Source: Hoeflea ulvae | GTDB taxonomy: Bacteria > Pseudomonadota > Alphaproteobacteria > Rhizobiales > Rhizobiaceae | Assembly: GCF_026619435.1 (NCBI RefSeq) | Contig: NZ_JAOVZQ010000001.1 | Coordinates: forward strand, 4,657,501 to 4,721,500 | Direction of reading: 5' to 3' | Length of the DNA: 64,000 nt | Part shown: piece after piece, positions 16,271 to 24,269 of the stretch | Numbering within the stretch: position 1 is the first letter of the stretch | How the letters are laid out: the number at the start of each line of letters is the position of its first letter | The notes under the pieces: generated by a model | The model's input: the letters and a program-made list of their open reading frames with translations, nothing else | Told to the model about the DNA's origin: nothing | Databases searched by the model: none | Program-made: the position numbers and the translations under genes

Positions 16271-16882
16271 ATGGAACCGACCGCAGTCGAAACTGCACCG
16301 ATTTACTCGGAAAATTTGCCCAACGGCCAATCCTATCTTGAATGGGGCGCCGTATGGGGTGGTGGCGTCGTCGCCGTTGCCACAACCATCGTCCTCGGAC
16401 AATTTGGCGGATCCGCCGGTCTGGCGCTGGGCGAGCCGATGCTCGCCAATGGTGACCCGTCCTGGCAGGTCGTTGTTGCCAGCCTCTGGCTGTTCGTCAC
16501 TGCCCTGGCAAGCTCTGCCGGCGGCGGCTACATCGCCGGACGCATGCGCAGCCGCTGGAGTGATGCCGCCAAGACCGAAGTCGAGTTTCGCGATGGCGTC
16601 CACGGCCTGTCCGTCTGGGCCATCTCGACCATGGCCGTTGCCGGTTTCGCAGCCGTTGCCGCTGCATTGTCGAGCATCGGCGTGGAAGCAACCACCGCTT
16701 CGGACATTCCGGAAAACGTCGTCGAATACACCCGCACCATCAGCGTCGTCTACGGATTTTCCTCCGGCGCCGCTGCTGCTCTGGGTGCAGGCGCAGCCTG
16801 GTGGTTTGCCAGCCTCGGCGGCAGTCACCGCGATGAATCGACAGATGTGCATCTGTTGACCCCGGGCTTCCTGCGTCGCTGA
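16271..16882 (+). CDS. Uncharacterised membrane protein, stress-linked
   Basis: 203-residue protein with about four membrane segments (around residues 25-50, 65-90, 110-135 and 160-185), rich in Gly and Ala, for example VASLWLFVTALASSAGGGYIAGRM and FSSGAAAALGAGAAWWFASLGG, quoted in part as ASSAGGGYIAG and GAAAALGAGAAWWF. Similar rhizobial proteins are sometimes labelled PhnA-like, a name with no functional support. No enzyme motif is visible. It follows the micro-peptide by 4 bases and ends before a strong terminator, so the transcript is likely peptide plus this protein, driven by the EcfG-type promoter. Confidence 0.7.
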   Translation: MEPTAVETAPIYSENLPNGQSYLEWGAVWGGGVVAVATTIVLGQFGGSAGLALGEPMLANGDPSWQVVVASLWLFVTALASSAGGGYIAGRMRSRWSDAAKTEVEFRDGVHGLSVWAISTMAVAGFAAVAAALSSIGVEATTASDIPENVVEYTRTISVVYGFSSGAAAALGAGAAWWFASLGGSHRDESTDVHLLTPGFLRR

Positions 16883-16905
16883 TCGAAGGCTTTCATCAAA
16901 CGCAT

Positions 16906-16934
16906 AAGGGGCGCCTCATGGCGCCCCTTTTTTT
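16906..16934 (+). terminator. Rho-independent terminator
   Basis: AAGGGGCGCC and GGCGCCCCTT pair perfectly around TCAT and are followed by a run of T. It closes the stress-linked pair and lies just beyond the 3' end of the convergent binding-protein gene. Confidence 0.9.
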
Positions 16935-16964
16935 GCTGCCAGCACCTGGCATGGCAATGGACGC

Positions 16965-18221
16965 CTATTTCATCGAGGCCTTGACCTCGGCCACGTCCGC
17001 GGCAGTCATCTGGCCATTGGTGACGACCTCGCCACCCTTGATCTGCCACAGCCGGAACGGGCCGGAAATGTCGCCATACTGGTCAAACGACACATTGCCG
17101 ATCACGCCCTGATAGTTGATCGCCTTGCCGTCATTGATCAGGGCCAGCGCCTTCTTGAACTCGTCCGGTCCGGCATAGATCACTTCACCTTCCGGATCGA
17201 CCACCGAACGGATGGCGTCGCGGATGGCGTCGGCTTCCGCCTTGCCGGCCTTGGCCACGGCCAGTCCGACGATCGCGCCCGCATCATAGGACCGGTCGGC
17301 TGCCGGCGCCGATGGCGCAATACCGTCGGAGAAGGCTTCGTAATTGGCATAGAAATATTTGGTTGAATCGGTCTCGGTGGTGCCCGACGAGGTGCCATAG
17401 GCGCCCTCGAGATAATCCGCGCCGACGGCCTCGATGAAATCTGTCGAATTCATGCCGTCATTGAGCAGAAATTTCTGCGGTCCGCCCTGGCTGATCCAGG
17501 CCCGCGCCACGGTGGCGCCGTCGACGGGATAGCTGATCAGATACAGCGCGTCGGGGCTGCCTTCCATGGCAGCGGTCACTTCGGCGCTGTAGTTGGGCTG
17601 GTTCTCGTTATAAGGCGTCGCCGAGGTGATCTCGCCGCCGAGCGCCTCATAGGAAGCGGTGAACTCGCGCATCAAATTGAGGCCGAAATCATTGTTCACA
17701 TGGATGATGGCGAGCTTGGTCAGGCCCGAATCCATCGCGTATTTTGCGGCGGCGATGCCCTGCAACGCATCCGAGGTGATGGTGCGGAAGAAATAGCCGC
17801 CGGTCTTGCCGTCACGGCTGAGCTGCGTCAGCGTCGGGCTCGAGGACGCCGGCGAAACCTGCACGACGCCGGCCGCGGCCGTCACCGAGGTCAGGATCGG
17901 GATCGACACCGAGGAGATGATGCCCCCGATCACGACCGGAACCTGCTTGATGTTGACCAGCTGCGTCGCCTGGTCGACCGCCACATTGCCCTGGCTCTGG
18001 CTGTCACGGGTGTCGGTCACCAGATCGCAGCCGAGCACGCCGCCGGCTTCATTGATGTCGCGAAATGCCATTTCCACGGATTTTGCCCCGGCCTGACCAT
18101 AGGCGCCGGCCGGTCCGGTCAGTTCCATCACCATGCCGATGGTGATGTCGCAGGCTTGTGAACTCAATGCCGATGCGCAGAGCATGGCCATAGCAAGGCC
18201 CGATTTCTTGATCATGTTCAT
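16965..18221 (-). CDS. Branched-chain amino acid-type ABC substrate-binding protein
   Basis: 418-residue periplasmic protein of the Peripla_BP_6 (LivJ/LivK-like) family. The start at 18221 is set by AAGGAG seven bases upstream and by the signal peptide that follows (MNMIKKSGLAMAML, cleaved near SSQA-C); an upstream in-frame start at 18329 would put 36 residues before the signal. Family landmarks are ELTGPAGAYGQAGAKSVEMA, the SSSPTLTQLS ligand loop, and AIIHVNNDFGLNLMREF. It is the last gene of the minus-strand arm, facing livGFHM-type genes transcribed the other way, which otherwise lack a binding protein. Ligands in this family include amino acids, amides, urea and aromatic acids; this one is unknown. 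Confidence 0.88.
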   Translation of the reverse strand: MNMIKKSGLAMAMLCASALSSQACDITIGMVMELTGPAGAYGQAGAKSVEMAFRDINEAGGVLGCDLVTDTRDSQSQGNVAVDQATQLVNIKQVPVVIGGIISSVSIPILTSVTAAAGVVQVSPASSSPTLTQLSRDGKTGGYFFRTITSDALQGIAAAKYAMDSGLTKLAIIHVNNDFGLNLMREFTASYEALGGEITSATPYNENQPNYSAEVTAAMEGSPDALYLISYPVDGATVARAWISQGGPQKFLLNDGMNSTDFIEAVGADYLEGAYGTSSGTTETDSTKYFYANYEAFSDGIAPSAPAADRSYDAGAIVGLAVAKAGKAEADAIRDAIRSVVDPEGEVIYAGPDEFKKALALINDGKAINYQGVIGNVSFDQYGDISGPFRLWQIKGGEVVTNGQMTAADVAEVKASMK

Positions 18222-18261
18222 TCTCGTTCTCCTTGTTATCGGGCCTCTCTCGCCCGCTTTG

Positions 18262-18666
18262 TTATGGGGTAATCCAGGTTTCCTGAAGCTGCCGCCAGAC
18301 CACCCCCTCAGGCGCCTCCGGGTCAGCACTGAACACGGCAGATGTGCGGCGAGCGGTCTTCTGGCCGTCGATCACCTGATGCTCGTCATAGGTCACCAGC
18401 GCGATATCATTGCCGATCTGGCGCGCCGAGACCATGTCCACCCTGATTTCGAAATCTGCTGGGCGCTTGCCACGCGCACTCGTGATCATGCCGACGATCT
18501 CGTCTGCGCGGATGATCTTGCCATCCGGCTCGATCATCAGCATGTCAGGCGCAAAGGCCCGCGCCGAGATCTCCATCTCTGCTTCGCCGGCACGTCCGGT
18601 GAACCATTCCACGAAGAAATGATGCCTGTTGACGACTTCAGCCTGTGCACGCGCGATCAGGTCCAT
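18262..18666 (-). CDS. NTF2-like (SnoaL/DUF4440-type) protein
   Basis: 134-residue protein with the cone-shaped NTF2-like fold signature: a helical start (ARAQAEVVNRHHFFVEWFTG), the FAPDMLMIEPDGKIIRADEIVGMI strand-helix unit in short form FAPDMLMIEPDG, and the terminal WRQLQETWITP. Members of this fold include ketosteroid isomerases, cyclases and non-enzymatic small-ligand binders. It is encoded 4 bases after the aldo/keto reductase and 40 bases before the binding-protein gene, in one minus-strand operon. Possible isomerase or dehydratase acting on the imported compound; catalytic residues cannot be assigned. Confidence 0.7.
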   Translation of the reverse strand: MDLIARAQAEVVNRHHFFVEWFTGRAGEAEMEISARAFAPDMLMIEPDGKIIRADEIVGMITSARGKRPADFEIRVDMVSARQIGNDIALVTYDEHQVIDGQKTARRTSAVFSADPEAPEGVVWRQLQETWITP

Positions 18667-18670
18667 CGGC

Positions 18671-19723
18671 TCAATGCCCCTCTTTGTTGAGATTGTATTT
18701 CATCACCGAGCCATGCTTGCCGCTGCGGTCGCGCTCCAGCGTATAAACGTCGCCCGGCACCGAATTGGCGCGCGCCAGCACTTCATTGATCTCGGCAAAA
18801 TCCTCCGCGGTCAGGGCAATGTCGGGAATGGCCAGATTGCGGGCAAGGTGATTGCGGTTGCGCGCCCCGACGATCACCGCCGCCACGCCCGGACGCTCGA
18901 GGACCATCCGGCTGGCAATCGAGGCAATATCGCTGCCATGGCGCTGAGCGACGGCCGAAAGCGCCTTGAGCAGGTCCTGAAACAACGCCCAGCCGCCGAA
19001 TTCGTCGACGATCAGCTTGTACTTGGTCACGGAGCGGTTTTCGAAAGGCGCCTGCGGCTCGGGCGCACCGAGGGACCGCTCGGAAAACAGCCCGCCGCCT
19101 ACGGACCCGTAGCACAGAAGATTGATGCCATGCGCCTTGGCCGCCTGCACCATCTTGCGCGACGGCCGGTCATCAATCAGCGAGTACTGCACCTGCATGG
19201 ACACCAGCGGCACCCCGGCCTCGACGATGCGCAGCATCTGCTCGGTGTCGAAATTGGTGCCGCCGATATTGGCGATCTTGCCTTCGTCGCGCAGCTCGGC
19301 AAGCCAGGTGGCAACCTCGACCTGGCGGTCGATCTCGTAATCCCACCAGTGGAACTGGACCAGGTTGAGCTGTTCCATGCCCAGCCGTGAAAGCGAGGTC
19401 TCGATGCCCTCGGCCACATCCGCCCTGCTGATGCTGGAAAGCTTGCCGAGATCCGGCACGAATTTCGTGTGCACCTTGATCCGGCTCAGCGCTTCGGCGC
19501 CGCGCAGATTCCCATATTCCTTCCGGAATGCGCCGATCAGCGCCTCGACACCGGTGTAGATGTCGGCGCAGTCAAATGTGGTGATGCCGGCATCGGCAAA
19601 GGCAATCATGTCCTCGATCACCGATTGCCGGTCGATCTCGCCATGGCCGCCGGCCAGTTGCCAGCCACCCTTGATCACCCGGGAGATCCGGTGATCCGGC
19701 GCCAGTTCAAACATTTGCATCAT
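18671..19723 (-). CDS. Aldo/keto reductase
   Basis: 350-residue cytoplasmic NADPH-type oxidoreductase with a TIM barrel. The tetrad is visible: Asp and Tyr in TFDCADIYTG, Lys in IKVHTKFV, and His in NLVQFHWWDYE. The late VAAVIVGARNRNHLARNL forms the usual cofactor-binding end. The HWW motif and the LIDDRPSRK segment match the aldo/keto reductase part of the fused protein at 24270-25736 (FHWW, LIDRRAAGH), so the two are paralogues on the two arms of one divergent cluster. The start overlaps the preceding gene by 17 bases. The substrate is unknown. Confidence 0.87.
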   Translation of the reverse strand: MMQMFELAPDHRISRVIKGGWQLAGGHGEIDRQSVIEDMIAFADAGITTFDCADIYTGVEALIGAFRKEYGNLRGAEALSRIKVHTKFVPDLGKLSSISRADVAEGIETSLSRLGMEQLNLVQFHWWDYEIDRQVEVATWLAELRDEGKIANIGGTNFDTEQMLRIVEAGVPLVSMQVQYSLIDDRPSRKMVQAAKAHGINLLCYGSVGGGLFSERSLGAPEPQAPFENRSVTKYKLIVDEFGGWALFQDLLKALSAVAQRHGSDIASIASRMVLERPGVAAVIVGARNRNHLARNLAIPDIALTAEDFAEINEVLARANSVPGDVYTLERDRSGKHGSVMKYNLNKEGH

Positions 19724-20063
19724 TGTCTCCCAAGGGCACGGCAGTTGTGTCGGCGTGATTGAAACGCCGCAATTTGGTCCGGGTGATCTTCAGCCGCGAA
19801 GGACAGTGCGGATCGGGACAGGCGATTTCCGCATCGGTGGACATCCAGTCATTCGAATCCGTCTGCCGTTGCTTGGCAGCCAGCAGCGGCAGCACCGAAG
19901 CCAGCGAATAGATCGATATGCCCTGCCCGGGAGGCAGAAACAGCATTTCGCCCTGCAGTTCGAAATAATCGCCGACATGAGCGCCGCACCAGATCTTTGC
20001 CCCTTCGGGAGCCACCACCTCGACCTTGAGGTCCCACAGCTCGAACCCGTCATCCTTGCTCAT
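19707..20063 (-). CDS. TIGR04076-type small conserved protein
   Basis: 118-residue soluble protein. The landmarks WCGAHVGDYFELQGE, GISIYSLASVLPLL, KQRQTDSNDWM and IACPDPHC fit what I remember of the TIGR04076 family, whose function is not established. Two cysteines, in WCGA and PDPHC, are family-conserved by memory. It overlaps the GntR gene by 4 bases upstream (ATGA) and the aldo/keto reductase downstream, so it is translated within the same operon. A binding or chaperone-like role in the pathway is possible; no catalytic motif is seen. Confidence 0.65.
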   Translation of the reverse strand: MSKDDGFELWDLKVEVVAPEGAKIWCGAHVGDYFELQGEMLFLPPGQGISIYSLASVLPLLAAKQRQTDSNDWMSTDAEIACPDPHCPSRLKITRTKLRRFNHADTTAVPLGDNDANV

Positions 20064-20830
20064 AGCCCGGCTCCGCTTTGCGTTTTCCAGAATTCCGGGT
20101 CCGCTTTTTCAAGAATGGCGAAGACCTGGCTGATATCGGCCGTTAGTTCGTTCGAAACCCGAGTCTTGTCGCCAGCCCGGATCGCCTCGAGAATGCCGCG
20201 ATGATGCAGCGTCGCCGCCTTGTCGGTGAGCGGGCTGTGCAGTTTCGCGGCCGCACGCACATAGGGGCCGGCCTGCATCCACAAGCTTTCGACGATCGGC
20301 ATGAACACGGACGAACCGGCCGCCTCGTAGAGATGAAAATGAAAGGCATGATTGAGCAGGGTGATGTCTTCGGCTTCCCGCGCCTGATCATAATCCTCGG
20401 TCAGTACTTCCAGCCGGTCGATCTCGGCGCCCGACAGATTGTCGATCGCACGCGCGGCCAGCTCACCCTCGATCAGCGTTCTGGCCTGGGCGATATCGCG
20501 AGCGCGCTCCAGCGACAGCAGGGGCACCCGCACCCGCCGGTTTGCCATGGCTTCCAGCGCGCGCTCCGACACCAGTCGGGCCAGAGCCTCGCGCACCGGC
20601 ATCGAACTGACCGACATGCGCTGCGCGACATCGCCGGCCAGGAATATTTCGCCGGCGTCAAAGCGACCCTGGATCAGAGCGTCGCGAAGCTGCCGGTAGA
20701 TCCGGTCCTGAACCGTTTCGCGCCCGACAGGCGACAGCCGGTTCAATCCCGATTCGTCCATTCCTGTGTTGGCCTGAATGTTCATTCCACCGATATCCAC
20801 GCTCTGCGTTTGATACTTTACTTTAGGCAT
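20060..20830 (-). CDS. GntR family regulator (FadR/FCD type)
   Basis: 256-residue DNA-binding protein. The winged helix covers about residues 20-85, with RETVQDRIYRQLRDALIQG and MSVSSMPVREALARLVSE. The C-terminal all-helical FCD domain has the metal/ligand positions in the stretch from EGELAARAI through LLNHAFHFHLYEAAG to ATLHHRGILEAI. I chose the ATG at 20830; an upstream start at 20893 would run into the divergent ABC gene, and in-frame ATGs at 20785 and 20761 are also possible. It is divergent from the livG-type gene with a palindrome between, so it likely controls both arms. The effector is probably the imported substrate or an intermediate. Confidence 0.85.
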   Translation of the reverse strand: MPKVKYQTQSVDIGGMNIQANTGMDESGLNRLSPVGRETVQDRIYRQLRDALIQGRFDAGEIFLAGDVAQRMSVSSMPVREALARLVSERALEAMANRRVRVPLLSLERARDIAQARTLIEGELAARAIDNLSGAEIDRLEVLTEDYDQAREAEDITLLNHAFHFHLYEAAGSSVFMPIVESLWMQAGPYVRAAAKLHSPLTDKAATLHHRGILEAIRAGDKTRVSNELTADISQVFAILEKADPEFWKTQSGAGL

Positions 20831-20859
20831 CAAACATGGTCCTGTAAATGATAAATGAT

Positions 20860-20871
20860 AGTTGATCAACT
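20860..20871. promoter_or_regulatory. Palindromic putative GntR operator
   Basis: AGTTGATCAACT is a perfect 12-base palindrome in the 53-base gap between the divergent GntR and ATPase genes. FCD-type GntR regulators commonly bind short palindromes of this form (TTGATCAA-like). Its placement would let one site control both arms. Confidence 0.45.
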
Positions 20872-20883
20872 TTGGCTGAGTGA

Positions 20884-21666
20884 ATGACCCCACCCGTTCA
20901 GGCTTCCATCCTCAAGGCACGCGGCCTTACCAAATCCTTTGGCGGCCTGCGCGTTGTCGATGACATGTCGCTCGATCTGGGCAGCACCGAAATCCTTGGT
21001 ATCATCGGTCCGAACGGCGCCGGAAAGACCACGCTTTTCAATCTGCTGGCCGGTGCCGTTCCGATCGACGCCGGAACCATCGTGCTGGACGGCAAGGATA
21101 TAGGCAGGGCCCGCCCGGAAGCCCGGATCCAGTCCGGTCTGGGACGCACATTCCAGATCCCGCGGCCCTTTCCACGCATGACAATCCTCGAAAATGTGAT
21201 GACGGCGGCACAGAACCAGCGCGGCGAAAGCCTGGTCTCGGCCGTGCTCGCACCGCGCCGGGTCGCGGCTCAGGAGCGCGCAAATGCTGCCCGCGCCCGC
21301 GACATTCTCGACTTCGTTTCGCTCTCGCATCTTGAAGACCAGCCGGCGGCGGTGCTGTCCGGCGGACAGCGCAAACTGCTCGAACTCGCCCGCGTGATGA
21401 TGGCCGAACCACGCGCAATCCTGCTTGACGAACCGGCCGCGGGAGTGAACCCCGCGCTACTCGACCTGATCATCGACCGGATCATCGCCATCAACAGGCT
21501 GGGCATCGCAGTCCTGCTGATCGAGCACAATATGGAAATGATCGCCCGGCTCTGCCCGCGCGTCATTGTCATGGCGGCCGGCAAGTCCCTGGCCGAGGGT
21601 GCGCCGTCCGAGATCACCAAACGCGCTGATGTGATTGATGTCTATCTTGAAGGAATGCCGGCATGA
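20884..21666 (+). CDS. Branched-chain-type ABC importer ATPase, LivG family
   Basis: 260-residue cytoplasmic ATPase. Walker A GPNGAGKTT, signature LSGGQRKLLELARVMM and Walker B AILLDEPAAGVNP are intact, and the last quarter carries the LivG-type LLIEHNMEMIARLCPRVIVM. The insertion VMTAAQNQRGESLVS after the Q-loop is typical of LivG. It is the first gene of the plus-strand arm and overlaps the LivF-type gene by 4 bases (ATGA). Hydrolysis drives import with the partner ATPase and the LivH/LivM-type permeases. The substrate is not known to be an amino acid. Confidence 0.92.
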   Translation: MTPPVQASILKARGLTKSFGGLRVVDDMSLDLGSTEILGIIGPNGAGKTTLFNLLAGAVPIDAGTIVLDGKDIGRARPEARIQSGLGRTFQIPRPFPRMTILENVMTAAQNQRGESLVSAVLAPRRVAAQERANAARARDILDFVSLSHLEDQPAAVLSGGQRKLLELARVMMAEPRAILLDEPAAGVNPALLDLIIDRIIAINRLGIAVLLIEHNMEMIARLCPRVIVMAAGKSLAEGAPSEITKRADVIDVYLEGMPA

Positions 21667-22394
21667 CCGCGCTTTCGGTGCAGGGTCTGCACGCCGGTTA
21701 CGACCGTGATCTCCCCATTGTCAAAGGTGTCAGTTTCAGCGTTCCCAAGGGCGAGGCCGTGTGCATTCTCGGCCCCAACGGCGCCGGAAAATCAACCATG
21801 ATCAAGGCCATTGCCGGGCAGGTCGCCTGTTTCGGCGGGCATGTCCGGCTCGGCGAAACCGACATCACCGGCCTGCCCTCCCATGAACTGGTTCGCAACG
21901 GCATGGGCTTCGTGCCGCAGACCGAAAACATCTTCACCAGCCTGACCATATTCGAGAACCTGCAGATTGCGGCGCAATTGTTGCCGCGTGCCGATCGGGC
22001 GGCGAGGATCGACGCCATGCTCGACATGTTCCCCGATCTTGGCGCCCGCCCGCGCGAGCTCGCCGGCGCGCTTTCCGGCGGGCAGCGCCAAATGCTGGCG
22101 GCAGCCCGCGCATTGCTGACCGAACCGCAGGTGCTGATGCTGGACGAGCCCTCGGCCGGCCTGTCACCCAAGCTGGTCGGGCAGGTTTTCGACACCCTGC
22201 GGCGCATTTCCGACTCCGGCGTGACGCTGGTGCTGGTGGAACAGAATGTCCGCGCGGCCCTGTCGCTGACCTCCCGTGCCCTTGTGCTTGTCGACGGCGA
22301 ACTGGCCCATGACGGGTCGACCGAAGCGCTTCACGACGGCAGCCTGCTGGGTGAATTGTTTCTCGGCCACCGCGCTGCGGAGGCAAACGCATGA
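21663..22394 (+). CDS. Branched-chain-type ABC importer ATPase, LivF family
   Basis: 243-residue cytoplasmic ATPase, the second nucleotide-binding subunit. It shows Walker A GPNGAGKST, the LivF-type ELVRNGMGFVPQTENIF Q-loop region, signature LSGGQRQMLAAARAL and Walker B VLMLDEPSAGLSP. Start and stop both overlap neighbours by 4 bases (ATGA), so translation of the arm is coupled. It works as a heterodimer with the LivG-type subunit. Confidence 0.92.
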   Translation: MTALSVQGLHAGYDRDLPIVKGVSFSVPKGEAVCILGPNGAGKSTMIKAIAGQVACFGGHVRLGETDITGLPSHELVRNGMGFVPQTENIFTSLTIFENLQIAAQLLPRADRAARIDAMLDMFPDLGARPRELAGALSGGQRQMLAAARALLTEPQVLMLDEPSAGLSPKLVGQVFDTLRRISDSGVTLVLVEQNVRAALSLTSRALVLVDGELAHDGSTEALHDGSLLGELFLGHRAAEANA

Positions 22395-23305
22395 ACCCGC
22401 AAGCCATCATCGACGGGCTGATATCCGGATCGACCATCGGACTGGGCGCCATCGGCCTGACGCTCACCTATTCCATCCTTCGCTTTGCCAATTTCACCCA
22501 TGGCGATTTTCTCGCTTGGGGCGCCTATCTCACGCTGACCGTTGCCGGTGTGCTGGGCGGACTGGCAGCCGGTCTCGGTGCACCGCTCACGCCCTTCAGC
22601 TTTGGCTGGGGCCTGCCGCTTGCCGTGCTCGGCGGCGTCGTGCTCACCGTGGCGCTGGCGCTCGGGCTTGACCGCGTCCTGTTCGGCCGGTTGCGCGCCC
22701 GCGGCGCCGACGCCATCATCATCGTCATGGCAAGCTTCGGCGCCTCCATGGCGCTCAGATCGCTGCTCGAATTCATCTTCACGGCAAAGCCCGCCTATTT
22801 CACCAAGGCCCTGCAGATCGCCAAGCCATTGGGGCTGGGCATGCGCGCCACCCCGGACCAGCTTCTGGTTATCGGTCTGACCGCTGTTCTGGTGCTGATG
22901 CTGCATCTGCTGGTCACGCATTCCGCCATCGGACGGGCAATGCGCGCGGTCTCGGAGAACCCGGCGCTTGCCGGCGTGTTCGGGGTGGATGTCGACAAGG
23001 TGGTGCGCGTCACCTGGATCATCGGCGCCAGCATGGCCTGTCTGGCCGGCGTCATGGCGGGATTGCTGGTGCAGATCCGGCCCTATATGGGCTTTGACCT
23101 GTTGCTGCCGCTGTTTGCCGCAGCCATTCTCGGCGGCATCGGCTCCATTCCCGGCGCCATGCTCGGAGGCCTGATCATCGGCCTGACCGAAGCCTTCGCG
23201 GTGCAGATCATCGGCGCCGAATGGCGCGCCGCCATCTCCTTCATCATTCTCGTTCTGGTGCTGATGTTGCGCCCGCAGGGCCTCTTCGGCCGAAAGGGGG
23301 CTTGA
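22391..23305 (+). CDS. Branched-chain-type ABC importer permease, LivH family
   Basis: 304-residue inner-membrane permease with about eight hydrophobic helices. It has the LivH opening IDGLISGSTIGLGAIGLTL, the FANFTHGDFLAWGAY helix motif, the coupling stretch AIGRAMRAVSENPALAGVFGV and the GGIGSIPGAMLGGLIIG near the end. It overlaps the LivF-type gene by 4 bases and abuts the LivM-type gene. It forms one half of the pore. Confidence 0.9.
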   Translation: MNPQAIIDGLISGSTIGLGAIGLTLTYSILRFANFTHGDFLAWGAYLTLTVAGVLGGLAAGLGAPLTPFSFGWGLPLAVLGGVVLTVALALGLDRVLFGRLRARGADAIIIVMASFGASMALRSLLEFIFTAKPAYFTKALQIAKPLGLGMRATPDQLLVIGLTAVLVLMLHLLVTHSAIGRAMRAVSENPALAGVFGVDVDKVVRVTWIIGASMACLAGVMAGLLVQIRPYMGFDLLLPLFAAAILGGIGSIPGAMLGGLIIGLTEAFAVQIIGAEWRAAISFIILVLVLMLRPQGLFGRKGA

Positions 23306-24265
23306 ATGGAAATTCTCGCCTATGCCGCCTTCTTTCTTACCGTGGCACTGACCTATGCGATTATGTGCCTGGGCCTGAATGTGCAGTGGGGACAAACCGG
23401 CCTGTTCAATGTCGGCATCGCCGGCTTCGTCGGGATCGGCGCCTATGTGTCGGCGGCCCTGACCACGCCGGATGTGGCCGAGCGCATCGGCGGTTTCGGC
23501 CTGCCGATCGCCGTCGGCTGGCTTGCGGCAATGGCTGCGGGCGGCTTGCTGGCGCTGGCCGTCGGGCTGCTGACGCTGAGAATGCGGTCTGACTATCTGG
23601 CCATCACCACCTTCGGCATTGCGGTTGCGCTGCAACTGGTTTTCCAGAACGCCGAAAGCCTCACCGGCGGCGCATTCGGAATGGCCTTTATCCCGCGGCC
23701 CTTTGCCGGGCTGCAGGGACAGGCCTTCGCCTTCAATGTCATCAATCTGGCGCTGACCGCAGCCGTGGTGCTGGTGTGTTATCTGCTGCTCGAACACCTC
23801 CTGCGCAGCCCCTGGGGCCGGGCCCTGCGGGCGGTGCGCGAAGATGAAACCGCCGCACAGGCCCTGGGCAAGAACCCGGTGCTGTTGCGGATCCAGGCTT
23901 TTGCGCTGGGCGGCGTCATCATGGCCCTTGCCGGCGCGGTTCAAGCCCATTTCATCGGCTTCATTGCACCGGGCAATTACCTGCCGATGATGACCTTCCA
24001 GGTCTGGGCCATGCTGATCGTCGGCGGCTCGGGCAACAATCGCGGAGCCATTCTCGGTGCCGTGCTTGTCTGGGCGATCTGGGCGCTGTCGGGTGCATTG
24101 ATTTCGGAAGTCTTCCCGGCCGATCAGCAGGCCCGCGCCGCATCGCTGCAGATCGTGGCCATCGGGGTCATGCTGTGCGTCATTCTTCTCTGGCGGCCGC
24201 AGGGCATTTTGCCCGAGGTGCGCTCTGTCTCGCGCCATCTCGGCCGTCGCAACAAGGACCGGTGA
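23306..24265 (+). CDS. Branched-chain-type ABC importer permease, LivM family
   Basis: 319-residue inner-membrane permease, the second half of the pore. Family landmarks are NVQWGQTGLFNVGIAGFVGIGAY in abbreviated form NVQWGQTGLFNVG, RSDYLAITTFGIA, WGRALRAVREDETAAQALG (coupling loop) and LIVGGSGNNRGAILGAV. It starts directly at the base after the LivH-type stop and is followed after 4 bases by the aldo/keto reductase-RidA fusion, so the enzyme is co-transcribed with the importer. Confidence 0.9.
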   Translation: MEILAYAAFFLTVALTYAIMCLGLNVQWGQTGLFNVGIAGFVGIGAYVSAALTTPDVAERIGGFGLPIAVGWLAAMAAGGLLALAVGLLTLRMRSDYLAITTFGIAVALQLVFQNAESLTGGAFGMAFIPRPFAGLQGQAFAFNVINLALTAAVVLVCYLLLEHLLRSPWGRALRAVREDETAAQALGKNPVLLRIQAFALGGVIMALAGAVQAHFIGFIAPGNYLPMMTFQVWAMLIVGGSGNNRGAILGAVLVWAIWALSGALISEVFPADQQARAASLQIVAIGVMLCVILLWRPQGILPEVRSVSRHLGRRNKDR

Positions 24266-24269
24266 ATTC

